Assembly: GCA_019232735.1 (NCBI GenBank) | Contig: JAFANL010000263.1 | Location: 1 to 7,033 of the forward strand | From: Aquitalea sp. | Lineage (GTDB): Bacteria > Pseudomonadota > Gammaproteobacteria > Burkholderiales > Chromobacteriaceae | Length of the DNA: 7,033 bases | Reading direction: 5' to 3' | Shown: positions 1 to 6,013 of the stretch, one piece after another | Layout of the letters: each line of letters opens with the position of its first letter | Position numbering within the stretch: the stretch's first letter is position 1 | The notes under the pieces: generated by a model | Seen by the model: the letters and a program-made list of their open reading frames with translations, nothing else | What the model was told of the DNA's origin: nothing | The model's database searches: none | Translations under genes and position numbers: made by a program

Positions 1-29
1 AAAGCCACCCTGCGGGGTGGCTTTTTTTT
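1..29. terminator. Rho-independent terminator, probably bidirectional
   Basis: A perfect 10-bp stem (1-10 pairing with 15-24) encloses the tetraloop TGCG. On the plus strand it runs into a tract of eight T (22-29). On the minus strand the same stem lies 18 nt beyond the kynU stop codon and ends in TTT at the window edge, where the sequence is cut. It therefore most likely ends kynU transcription and may also end a plus-strand gene lying to the left of the window. Confidence 0.85.
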
Positions 30-46
30 GTGCACGCTGTAATGAC

Positions 47-1297
47 TCAGGTCACGGCGTGACGCTGTTTGAACTGTGGCTGATCCCAGCTGGCACTATC
101 CAGAATGTCACGCAGGGTTTCCACGGCATCCCACACATCCACATGGCGCAAGTACAGCGGGGTGATGCCAAAGCGCAGCACTTCCGGCTCGCGATAGTCG
201 CCGATGACGCCACGCGCTATCAGCGCCTGCATCACAGCATAGCCTTCCGGGTGGCGGTAGCTGACATGGCTGCCGCGCTGGGCATGCTCACGCGGGGTGA
301 TCAGCGTCAGTGGGTGATGGCTGCAACGTTGTTCCACCAGCTGGATGAACAGGTCGGTCAGCGCCAGCGATTTCTCGCGCAGTGCCGCCATGCTGGTTTG
401 CAGGGTGGCATCCAGTCCGCATTCCACCAGCGCCATGGACAGTATCGGCTGGGTTCCGCACAGAAAGCGGCGAATGCCCTGGGCGGGCTGGTAATCCACC
501 GCCATGTCAAACGGGCGGGAATGGCCCCACCAGCCGGGTAGCGGCTGCCAGAATTGGTCCTGATGGCGGGGTGCCACCCAGATGAAAGCGGGGGAACCTG
601 GCCCGCCATTGAGGTATTTGTAGGTGCAGCCAACGGCAAAGTCGGCTTCGGCGGCATTCAGCTCTACCGGCACGGCACCCGCCGCATGGGCCAGATCCCA
701 GATGGTGAGCACACCATGCCGATGCGCCTGGGCGGTGACGGTTGCCATGTCATGCATGGCACCGGTGCGGTAGTTGACGTGGGACAGCAGCAGTACCGCT
801 ACGTCGTCTCCCAGTGCCTGTTCCAGTGGCAGGGTGTCGTCGATCAAGCGCAGCACATAGCCCTGCTGCAGCAGATCGATCATGCCCTGGATCATGTACA
901 GGTCGGTGGGGAAGTTGTCACGCTCGGACACGATTACCTTGCGCTGCGGTGCGCTGGCGTGCTGGATGCGAATGGCTGCGGCCAGTGCCTTGAAGATATT
1001 GAGTGAAGTCGTGTCGGTGATCACCACTTCGTTCTCTCCGGCACCAATCAGACGACCCAGCTTGTTGCCCAGCCGGCGTGGCAGCTCGAACCAGCCGGCG
1101 GTATTCCAGCTGCGGATCAGGCCTTCGCCCCATTCCTGGCGCAGCACTTGCAGGCTGCGCGCTTCTGCGGCCTGGGGCAGTACACCCAGCGAATTGCCAT
1201 CCAGATAGATCACATTCTCTGGCAGCTTGAATTGCTGGCGCAGCTTGGCCAGTTCGTCCTGGGCATCCGCAGCCAGGCAATGTTCACGTGTCAGCAT
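47..1297 (-). CDS. kynU: Kynureninase
   Basis: PLP-dependent cytosolic hydrolase that cleaves L-kynurenine to anthranilate and L-alanine (and 3-hydroxykynurenine to 3-hydroxyanthranilate) in tryptophan breakdown. The 416-residue length is typical of bacterial kynureninases. Visible landmarks are DTTSLN (95-100) in the cofactor phosphate region, SERDNFPTD (124-132, with F129 and D132), SHVNYRTG (172-179), DLAHAAGA (201-208, with D201 and H204) and the Schiff-base lysine K227 in CTYKYLNGGPG. From memory this numbering matches the Pseudomonas fluorescens enzyme. The chosen ATG at 1297 follows AAGGAG (1304-1309 on the plus strand) with a 6-nt spacer. A GTG one codon earlier would leave only 3 nt, so it is less likely. 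The gene stands alone between a terminator and a divergent Lrp-type regulator. No kynA or kynB is in view. Confidence 0.97.
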   Translation of the reverse strand: MLTREHCLAADAQDELAKLRQQFKLPENVIYLDGNSLGVLPQAAEARSLQVLRQEWGEGLIRSWNTAGWFELPRRLGNKLGRLIGAGENEVVITDTTSLNIFKALAAAIRIQHASAPQRKVIVSERDNFPTDLYMIQGMIDLLQQGYVLRLIDDTLPLEQALGDDVAVLLLSHVNYRTGAMHDMATVTAQAHRHGVLTIWDLAHAAGAVPVELNAAEADFAVGCTYKYLNGGPGSPAFIWVAPRHQDQFWQPLPGWWGHSRPFDMAVDYQPAQGIRRFLCGTQPILSMALVECGLDATLQTSMAALREKSLALTDLFIQLVEQRCSHHPLTLITPREHAQRGSHVSYRHPEGYAVMQALIARGVIGDYREPEVLRFGITPLYLRHVDVWDAVETLRDILDSASWDQPQFKQRHAVT

Positions 1298-1429
1298 CAC
1301 AGTCTCCTTGAGTGATATCTGTCATGGTAGCAGTCTGTTTGTTTTGAATAATTGCAAGTTTGAATTGTGTTTGGTCTGTATTTCGCAGAATATTCAATGA
1401 AATGATTGATTGGCGAAAGGATCTTGCAT
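1298..1429. promoter_or_regulatory. kynU / Lrp-regulator divergent promoter-operator region
   Basis: This 132-bp gap is clearly more AT-rich than the flanking genes and must hold both promoters. Three copies of TTGAAT are visible: direct repeats at 1344-1349 and 1360-1365 (16 bp apart) and an inverted copy at 1392-1397 (32 bp further on). A palindrome GAATATTC lies at 1388-1395. Regularly spaced AT-rich half-sites suit an octameric Lrp-family regulator, but that is inference. A possible kynU extended -10 (minus strand TGCTACCAT) sits at 1324-1332. No clear -35 goes with it, and no convincing promoter for the regulator was found. Confidence 0.55.
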
Positions 1430-1900
1430 ATGCAGGTGGATGCTATCGACACGCGCATTCTTGCTGCGCTGCAAAGCAATGGTCGGCTCAGCAACCAGGA
1501 CCTGGCTGACCAGGTGGCGCTGTCGCCTTCGGCCTGCTTGCGCCGGGTGCGCACGCTGGAGGAGAGCGGGTTGATCCGGGGCTATCGTGCCGAGCTGGAC
1601 GCGGCGGCCTTGGGCTTCGAGCTGGAAGCCATCGTGCAGGTGACGCTGGACCGCAGCCGTGAGGATTGGCATGGTGAGTTCATGCAACAGGTGCAGGCAT
1701 TTGAGGAGGTGACCGCCGCCTATGTGGTGACCGGGCCCTGCAACTATATCCTGCAGCTGCGTTGTCGCAATCTGGCGGCTTTTTCTGATTTCATCGTGGA
1801 GAAACTCAACAAGGTACCGGGCATGCGCGATATCTGTTCCCATCTCGTGATGAAAACCCTGAAAGATACGCGCGATCATTTGCCGCTGGGGCGTGGCTGA
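1430..1900 (+). CDS. Lrp/AsnC-family transcriptional regulator, probable kynurenine regulator
   Basis: A 156-residue protein with the standard Lrp/AsnC plan. The N-terminal winged helix-turn-helix (about 4-50) includes DTRILAALQSNGRLS, the helix pair NQDLADQVALSPSACLRRVRTLEESGLI and the turn into GYRAELD. A C-terminal RAM ligand-binding domain follows (about 62-145, with AYVVTGPCNYIL at 97-108). The chosen ATG at 1430 is preceded by AAAGGA (1416-1421) with 8 nt spacing. An in-frame ATG at 1406 lacks a comparable site and would put eight unusual residues before the family start. Divergent pairing with kynU strongly suggests a KynR-like local regulator responding to kynurenine or a related ligand, as known in Pseudomonas. 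The ligand and the sign of control are inferred. Confidence 0.92.
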   Translation: MQVDAIDTRILAALQSNGRLSNQDLADQVALSPSACLRRVRTLEESGLIRGYRAELDAAALGFELEAIVQVTLDRSREDWHGEFMQQVQAFEEVTAAYVVTGPCNYILQLRCRNLAAFSDFIVEKLNKVPGMRDICSHLVMKTLKDTRDHLPLGRG

Positions 1901-1940
1901 AGTCGTAATAAACAGGGCTTAAGCTGCCGGATGAGGCGTG

Positions 1941-1963
1941 GTCCCGCTGCCGCGCTGCGGGAC
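1941..1963 (+). terminator. Stem-loop after the Lrp-family gene, weak terminator candidate
   Basis: GTCCCGC (1941-1947) pairs with GCGGGAC (1957-1963) around a 9-nt loop, 40 nt after the regulator stop codon. No T tract follows (the next bases are A-rich), so it is not a classical intrinsic terminator. It may stabilise the 3' end or act in a Rho-dependent context. Confidence 0.35.
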
Positions 1964-1986
1964 TGTGAGCAAAAACTCTAAAAAAA

Positions 1987-2040
1987 TGGATTTTGTGGTG
2001 GGGGATGGGGGATAATGCCGCCCAGCCAAACTGAGGTTCA
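1987..2040 (+). promoter_or_regulatory. Possible promoter and ribosome binding site of the flavoprotein gene
   Basis: A -10-like GATAAT lies at 2011-2016, 30 nt before the start codon. The best -35 match at suitable spacing is the poor TGGATT (1987-1992, 18-nt spacer). The spacer is a G-rich tract with two runs of five G. TGAGG at 2032-2036 serves as ribosome binding site, 9 nt before the ATG. The site for ribosome binding is solid; the promoter is tentative. Confidence 0.35.
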
Positions 2041-2045
2041 TCAAA

Positions 2046-3290
2046 ATGAAGTGTGTTGACGATTTCCGCCTGCGTCTGGGCAAGCAAGAGCTGGTTCCCA
2101 TCATGGTGGGCGGCATGGGGGTCGATATCTCGACCGTGGCATTGTCGCTGGAGGCAGCCCGTCTGGGTGGTATCGGTCATATTTCCGATGCCATGGTGCC
2201 CACGGTGACGGACCGTCGCTTCAACACCAAGTTCGTCAAGGACAAGCTCAAGCAGTACAAATTCAACGTCGAGAACGCCGACAAGTCGGTGGTGAAGTTC
2301 GACCTGGATATCCTGGCCGAAGCCACCAAGCTGCATGTTGGCTCCGCCATGGAAGCCAAAAAGGGCGATGGGCTGATTTTCATCAACTGCATGGAAAAGC
2401 TCACCATGAACGGCCCCAAGGAAACCTTGCGCGTGCGCATGCAGACCGCCATGGATGCCGGCATCGACGGCATTACGCTGGCCGCCGGCCTGCACCTGGG
2501 TTCCTTCTCGCTGATCGAAGATCACCCGCGCTTTCGCGACGTGAAGCTGGGCATCATTGTTTCCTCCTTGCGCGCCCTGCAATTGTTCCTGAAAAAGTCC
2601 TCGCGTACTGGCCGTCTACCGGACTACGTGGTGGTGGAAGGCCCGCTGGCTGGCGGCCATCTGGGCTTTGGCATGGACTGGGCGCAGTACGACCTGGCCA
2701 CCATCGTGGCGGAAATCCGTGCCTGGATGCAGGCTGAGCAGCTGGATATCCCGCTGATTCCGGCCGGTGGCATCTTTACCGGTAGCGATGCGACCGGCTT
2801 CCTGGAAAACGGTGCCGGTGCCGTGCAAGTGGCCACCCGCTTTACCGTGACCCGTGAATGTGGCCTGCCGGAGAAAGTGCAGCAGGAATACTTCAAGGCC
2901 ACCGAAGACGATATCGAGGTCAACCAGCTGTCGCCTACCGGTTACCCGATGCGCATGATCAAGTCCTGCCCGGCGATCGGCGATGGCATTCGCCCCAATT
3001 GCGAAGCCTATGGCTATCTGCTGGACGCCAACGGCAGCTGTTCCTATATCCAGGCTTACAACCGCGAAGTGGCGGCCCATCCGGGCGAGCGCCGCATCAA
3101 GGTGATGGACAAGACCTGTCTGTGCACCCACATGCGCAATTTCGACTGCTGGACCTGCGGTCAGTACACCTACCGCCTGAAGGACACGACCCGTCGCAAT
3201 GAAGACGGCAGCTATCAGATCCTCAGTGCTGAGCATGTGTTCAAGGATTACCAGTTCAGCAAGGACGGCAAGGTAGCCCTGCCGGAATAA
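2046..3290 (+). CDS. Nitronate monooxygenase-family flavin oxidoreductase with cysteine-rich C-terminus
   Basis: A 414-residue cytosolic protein with the TIM-barrel flavin fold of the nitronate monooxygenase / 2-nitropropane dioxygenase family. Family members use FMN to oxidise alkyl nitronates or act as NAD(P)H:acceptor oxidoreductases; the substrate here is unknown. Supporting motifs are VPIMVGGMGVDIS (17-29) near the N-terminus, VVEGPLAGGHLGFG (196-209, with the family AGGH), IPLIPAGGIFTG (235-246) and the phosphate-binding GAGAVQVATRF (256-266). Family members are usually about 320-360 residues. This one continues for roughly 110 residues past the barrel motifs, and that extension holds seven cysteines: C308, C319, C332, C358, C360, C368 and C371. 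The pairs CLC and CWTC could bind a metal or an Fe-S cluster, but this is inference. It has its own ribosome binding site (TGAGG, 2032-2036) and is closed by a terminator, so it is probably monocistronic. Confidence 0.8.
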   Translation: MKCVDDFRLRLGKQELVPIMVGGMGVDISTVALSLEAARLGGIGHISDAMVPTVTDRRFNTKFVKDKLKQYKFNVENADKSVVKFDLDILAEATKLHVGSAMEAKKGDGLIFINCMEKLTMNGPKETLRVRMQTAMDAGIDGITLAAGLHLGSFSLIEDHPRFRDVKLGIIVSSLRALQLFLKKSSRTGRLPDYVVVEGPLAGGHLGFGMDWAQYDLATIVAEIRAWMQAEQLDIPLIPAGGIFTGSDATGFLENGAGAVQVATRFTVTRECGLPEKVQQEYFKATEDDIEVNQLSPTGYPMRMIKSCPAIGDGIRPNCEAYGYLLDANGSCSYIQAYNREVAAHPGERRIKVMDKTCLCTHMRNFDCWTCGQYTYRLKDTTRRNEDGSYQILSAEHVFKDYQFSKDGKVALPE

Positions 3291-3332
3291 GGCAGATTGG
3301 CAGCCCGGTCTGGCTGGATCGGCAAGCAGAAC

Positions 3333-3363
3333 AGGCGAGGTGCGCGGGCACTTCGCCTTTTTT
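3333..3363 (+). terminator. Rho-independent terminator of the flavoprotein gene
   Basis: An 11-bp stem with one G-U wobble (AGGCGAGGTGC, 3333-3343, with GCACTTCGCCT, 3348-3358) surrounds the loop GCGG. It is followed by six T (3358-3363). It lies 42 nt after the stop codon at 3290. Confidence 0.92.
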
Positions 3364-3364
3364 C

Positions 3365-3421
3365 TTGTTGCGCTGCGTGTGCTGGGAGTATTGTCTGGGT
3401 TTGTCTGTTTTTCCTTGAGGA
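3365..3421 (+). promoter_or_regulatory. Weak candidate promoter and ribosome binding site for the yecD-arfB unit
   Basis: After the preceding terminator a new promoter is needed. The best match I see is TTGTTG (3365-3370) with TATTGT (3389-3394) at 18 nt, a poor consensus fit. The ribosome binding site GAGGA (3417-3421), 6 nt before the ATG at 3428, is good. Confidence 0.3.
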
Positions 3422-3427
3422 ATCTTC

Positions 3428-4012
3428 ATGTCGGACCGTCTCGATCCTGCGACTACCGCGCTGGTGCTGATTGATTTGCAGCAAGGCATTCTGGGTTTTG
3501 CCAAAGCGCCTTACGACACCGACCAGGTGCTGGAACATTCGGCGGCCATGGCAAAGGCATTTCGTGCCGCCGGGGCCCCGGTGGTGCTGGTGCGGGTAGG
3601 ATGGTCGGCCGATGGTGGCGATGCACTCAAGCTGCCCACTGACCTGGTGCCACCCACCACGCCGGTGCCGGATAACTGGCTGCAGCAGCCTGTCGAGCTG
3701 GACGTCGCCGCCAGTGATATCCAGATCATCAAGCGGCAGTGGAATGCGTTTTATGGCACCGAACTGGACCTGCAGCTGCGACGTCGTGGCATTCGTACCA
3801 TCGTACTGGCCGGGATTTCCACCCATATCGGGGTGGACTCCACTGCGCGTTCCGCCTGGGAGCGTGGGTATGCCGTGGTACTGGCCGAGGATGCCATGAG
3901 CTGCCAGGTGCTGGAATGTCACCAGTTCTCGGTCAAGCATATCTTTCCGCGACTGGGCCGGGTACGCAGCACGGCCCAGGTGTTGCAAGCTCTGGCTGAG
4001 CAGGATGACTGA
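3428..4012 (+). CDS. yecD: YecD-like isochorismatase-family hydrolase
   Basis: A 194-residue cytosolic alpha/beta protein of the isochorismatase / cysteine-hydrolase superfamily. The conserved acid D16 is in ALVLIDLQQG, followed by VLVRVGWSAD (53-62), the catalytic-type lysine K102 in IIKRQWNAFYGTEL, and GISTHIGVDSTARSAWERGY (129-148). From memory this closely matches Escherichia coli YecD across the whole length, including the VRVGWSAD and IIKRQW blocks. The nucleophilic cysteine of the nicotinamidase-type members is replaced by glycine (G135). The vinyl-ether hydrolases EntB and PhzD also lack that cysteine, so amidase chemistry is unlikely, while a hydrolytic substrate remains unknown. The stop codon lies inside the start of arfB (8-bp overlap), implying co-transcription and translational coupling. 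Confidence 0.9.
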   Translation: MSDRLDPATTALVLIDLQQGILGFAKAPYDTDQVLEHSAAMAKAFRAAGAPVVLVRVGWSADGGDALKLPTDLVPPTTPVPDNWLQQPVELDVAASDIQIIKRQWNAFYGTELDLQLRRRGIRTIVLAGISTHIGVDSTARSAWERGYAVVLAEDAMSCQVLECHQFSVKHIFPRLGRVRSTAQVLQALAEQDD

Positions 4013-4415
4013 GCGGGAGCACTATCTGCTGGATCCGCAGCAGGTTGAGCTGACGGCCATTCGCGCGCAAGGTGCGGGTGGCCAGAACGTCAACAAGGTG
4101 TCGTCTGCCATTCATCTGCGTTTTGACGTGATGGCCTCCAGCTTGCCGGAGCGTATCAAGCTGCGCTTGCTGGCTCTGGCGGATTCAAGGCTGAGCAAGG
4201 ATGGCGTCATCATCATCAAGGCGCAGTTGCATCGGACCCAGGAATTGAACCGGGCCGATGCGCTGGCCCGTTTGCAAGCCATGATTGATGCGGTGGCGCA
4301 TATACCCAAGACGCGGCATGCCACCCGGCCTACCTATGGCTCACGCCAACGCCGGCTGGAAGGCAAGGCACGACGCAGTGGCGTCAAGGCATTGCGCGGT
4401 AAAGTGCTGGATTGA
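4005..4415 (+). CDS. arfB: Alternative ribosome-rescue factor ArfB (peptidyl-tRNA hydrolase)
   Basis: A 136-residue protein of the ArfB/YaeJ group of class I release-factor-like proteins. ArfB frees ribosomes stalled on messages without a stop codon by hydrolysing peptidyl-tRNA in the 50S centre, as a backup to tmRNA. The catalytic loop is AIRAQGAGGQNVNKVSSAIHL (19-39) with GGQ at 25-27. IIIKAQLHRTQELNR follows in the globular domain. A lysine/arginine-rich tail (about 106-136, including RQRRLEGKARRSGVKALRGK) is the segment known to enter the mRNA entry channel. The length and tail rule out a full release factor, which would be over 300 residues and have a codon-recognition domain. The ATG overlaps the yecD end by 8 bp, with a weak AGG (4002-4004) directly before it. 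It converges on the EAL gene, with only 13 bp between the stop codons. Confidence 0.95.
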   Translation: MTEREHYLLDPQQVELTAIRAQGAGGQNVNKVSSAIHLRFDVMASSLPERIKLRLLALADSRLSKDGVIIIKAQLHRTQELNRADALARLQAMIDAVAHIPKTRHATRPTYGSRQRRLEGKARRSGVKALRGKVLD

Positions 4416-4428
4416 CGCGGGGACGTGC

Positions 4429-5628
4429 TCAGGCGCGACGGCTGCTCTGACAGCCGGGGTAGATGTGCTTGCTCAGTTCTTCCGCCGGGACGGGCCGGCA
4501 CAGCAGGAATCCCTGCAAGGCGATATCCGGGTGTTGCTCGGTGAGGAAATCCAGATCATCGGCATTGTCGATGCCTTCCGCCACCATGCGCAGCCCCAGT
4601 TCCCGCGCGATATTGGCCATGCCGGCAATGATGCTCTGGCTGCGGCCATCCTTGTGGATGTCCTTGATCAGGATGCGGTCAAATTTCAGCTCGGTCAGTG
4701 GCAGGTTCTTGATGTGTTCCAGCGTGGTGTGGCCGGTGCCGAAGTCGTCCAGTGACAGTTCGAAGCCGCGCATGCGCAGCCGCAGCAAGGTGGCCAGGGT
4801 GTGGCCAAAATTGGTAAAGGCCATGGTCTCGGTAATTTCCAGCACGATACGGTCGAAAGCCAGTCCGCGTGATTCAACCTGATCCACCAGCCAATCAAGA
4901 AATTCCTTGTCGTCCAGCAGGCGGCGCGACAAATTGATGGACAGCCGCAGGTCCTGCATATTGTAGCCGCGCGTCAGCAAATCCAGGCTGGTCTGCACGA
5001 TGCGGTGGGTGAGCAGGGAAATGAAACCTTCATGTTCCAGCATGCCGATGAACTGGTTGGGCCCCAGAATGCCCTGGGTCGGATGGCGCCAGCGCGCCAG
5101 CGCTTCAATCTGTACGGCCTGCCCCTGGCGTAGGTCGTAGATGGGTTGGTAGAAAGCGCAGAACTGGTTGTGTGCCAGGCCGGTGATGATGTCGATCAGC
5201 GGCAGGCTGCTCTTGTTGTCGCTGATGTCCTGTGGGATGTCCAGCAGGCGGGTGACTTCGGTGAGAAAACGGTCGTCATCAATGGGTTTGGCCAGTTGGC
5301 CAATGCCGGTAAAACCCAGTTCCTGCGCCGCGCGCACACTATTGGACAAGAGTTCCGGCGCGTGGCCACTGATCAGTAGTAACGACGGAATATGCGGCTG
5401 GCGGGAGAGCTGCTCCACCAGTTCGATGCCATCCATGCCCGGCATGTTCAGGTCGGTAATCACCAAATCCAGGCGTGGAATGCGTCGGCTCAACTCAAAT
5501 GCCCAGCTACCATCGGCCGCTTCGTGCACGATGGTATTGGGAATTTGCTGGCAGAGTGCCTTGAGCAGGTTGCGCTGGCTGCTGCTGTCTTCGGCAAGCA
5601 AAATCTGTCTTGGTGGCTGGTTGGTCAT
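4429..5628 (-). CDS. Response regulator with receiver and EAL c-di-GMP phosphodiesterase domains
   Basis: A 399-residue cytosolic two-domain protein, similar in size and order to RocR/PvrR-type regulators. The receiver (about 7-128) has the acidic pair E13-D14, phospho-acceptor D59 in VITDLNMPGMDG, S87 and K114 in LAKP. The EAL domain (about 144-395) carries IEALARW (174-180, with E175), N232 in SINLS, E264 in LEITET, DDFGTG (294-299), K315 in LKFD, E351 in AEGI and Q372 in LQGF. All the residues known to be needed for metal binding and c-di-GMP cleavage are present, so an active phosphodiesterase producing pGpG is expected, probably gated by phosphorylation. No GGDEF domain and no neighbouring sensor kinase are visible, so the partner is unknown. 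The ribosome binding site before the ATG at 5628 is weak, so translation may be poor or controlled. Confidence 0.95.
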   Translation of the reverse strand: MTNQPPRQILLAEDSSSQRNLLKALCQQIPNTIVHEAADGSWAFELSRRIPRLDLVITDLNMPGMDGIELVEQLSRQPHIPSLLLISGHAPELLSNSVRAAQELGFTGIGQLAKPIDDDRFLTEVTRLLDIPQDISDNKSSLPLIDIITGLAHNQFCAFYQPIYDLRQGQAVQIEALARWRHPTQGILGPNQFIGMLEHEGFISLLTHRIVQTSLDLLTRGYNMQDLRLSINLSRRLLDDKEFLDWLVDQVESRGLAFDRIVLEITETMAFTNFGHTLATLLRLRMRGFELSLDDFGTGHTTLEHIKNLPLTELKFDRILIKDIHKDGRSQSIIAGMANIARELGLRMVAEGIDNADDLDFLTEQHPDIALQGFLLCRPVPAEELSKHIYPGCQSSRRA

Positions 5629-5692
5629 GGATGACGCTGCGTTGGATCGGTATCTTCCAATCTAAGCAGGTGTCATGTGATCTTTCCAGAGG

Positions 5693-5720
5693 AAAATAGC
5701 GGAAATTCTTTATTTGTCAA
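5693..5720 (-). promoter_or_regulatory. Sigma70-like promoter for the receiver-EAL gene
   Basis: Read on the minus strand, a perfect -35 TTGACA (5715-5720) is followed by a 16-nt spacer and TATTTT (5693-5698), which matches four of six consensus -10 bases. Transcription would begin near 5686, giving a leader of about 58 nt before the ATG at 5628. Confidence 0.6.
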
Positions 5721-5816
5721 TCTACGTTATTGCTGGAGGTGGGATTTGTTGTAGATGCGGAGGAATCACGGCAAAAGCGTGGTATTGTTGCACTGCAAGA
5801 TAAGGAGGGGGCAAGG

Positions 5817-5858
5817 CGGCTGGGGGGCCGGGACCAGGGTCCGGCGGCCGTGCAGCCG
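5817..5858. repeat. Large imperfect inverted repeat (stem-loop)
   Basis: The outer arms CGGCTG (5817-5822) and CAGCCG (5853-5858) pair perfectly. Inside them GCC (5827-5829) pairs with GGC (5843-5845), with one bulged G, and GGAC (5831-5834) pairs with GTCC (5839-5842) around CAGG. There is no T tract on either strand, so it is a strong fold but not a standard terminator. Confidence 0.5.
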
Positions 5859-5972
5859 TCGAGCATTCAGCTGCCGGCAGCAATGGGCTGAATCCAGTGC
5901 TGAAAAGGCAGTGTCTGCATGATGGTGCCGGGCACGAGGATGCCGGCGGGCAAGGCAGATGGTGTGACGCGA

Positions 5973-6010
5973 CCCACAGGTGGGCTGAACGGCCGCGAAA
6001 GACGTTCAGC
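5973..6010 (-). terminator. Tandem stem-loops just after infA
   Basis: A perfect 8-bp stem, GCTGAACG (5984-5991) with CGTTCAGC (6003-6010), has an 11-nt loop and begins 3 nt past the infA stop codon. Beside it, CCCA (5973-5976) pairs with TGGG (5981-5984) around CAGG. The two stems share base 5984, so they may be alternatives. No T tract follows in the infA direction, so it could be a 3'-end protecting structure or part of a Rho-dependent terminator. Confidence 0.45.
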
Positions 6011-6013
6011 GAA

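Larger units (their letters stand above)
5721..6013. other. GC-rich intergenic region without a convincing gene
   Basis: Together with the promoter segment this forms the 385-bp gap between infA and the EAL gene. Both strands can be read open for 60-110 codons, but the products are compositionally odd (runs of Pro, Ser, Arg or Gly), have no good start site and resemble nothing known to me. The gap holds several inverted repeats, listed separately. It may be a long 3' region of infA, house a small RNA, or be untranscribed. Confidence 0.5.

Noticed and set aside
17..541. Long open frame on the plus strand opposite kynU.
   Set aside because: It is the antisense reading of a clear kynureninase gene and has no recognisable motifs.
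1298..1300. GTG start one codon before the kynU ATG.
   Set aside because: It would lie only 3 nt from AAGGAG; the ATG at 1297 has the better 6-nt spacing.
1406..1429. Upstream in-frame ATG for the Lrp-family regulator.
   Set aside because: It has no good ribosome binding site, while AAAGGA is well placed for the ATG at 1430, where family homology begins.
1806..2582. A 258-codon minus-strand frame across the regulator end and flavoprotein start.
   Set aside because: It spans two real genes antisense and their intergenic region, is rich in His/Gln typical of antisense frames, and has no family features.
2616..3236. A 206-codon minus-strand frame opposite the flavoprotein gene.
   Set aside because: It is an antisense reading of a well-supported gene with no ribosome binding site or family motif.
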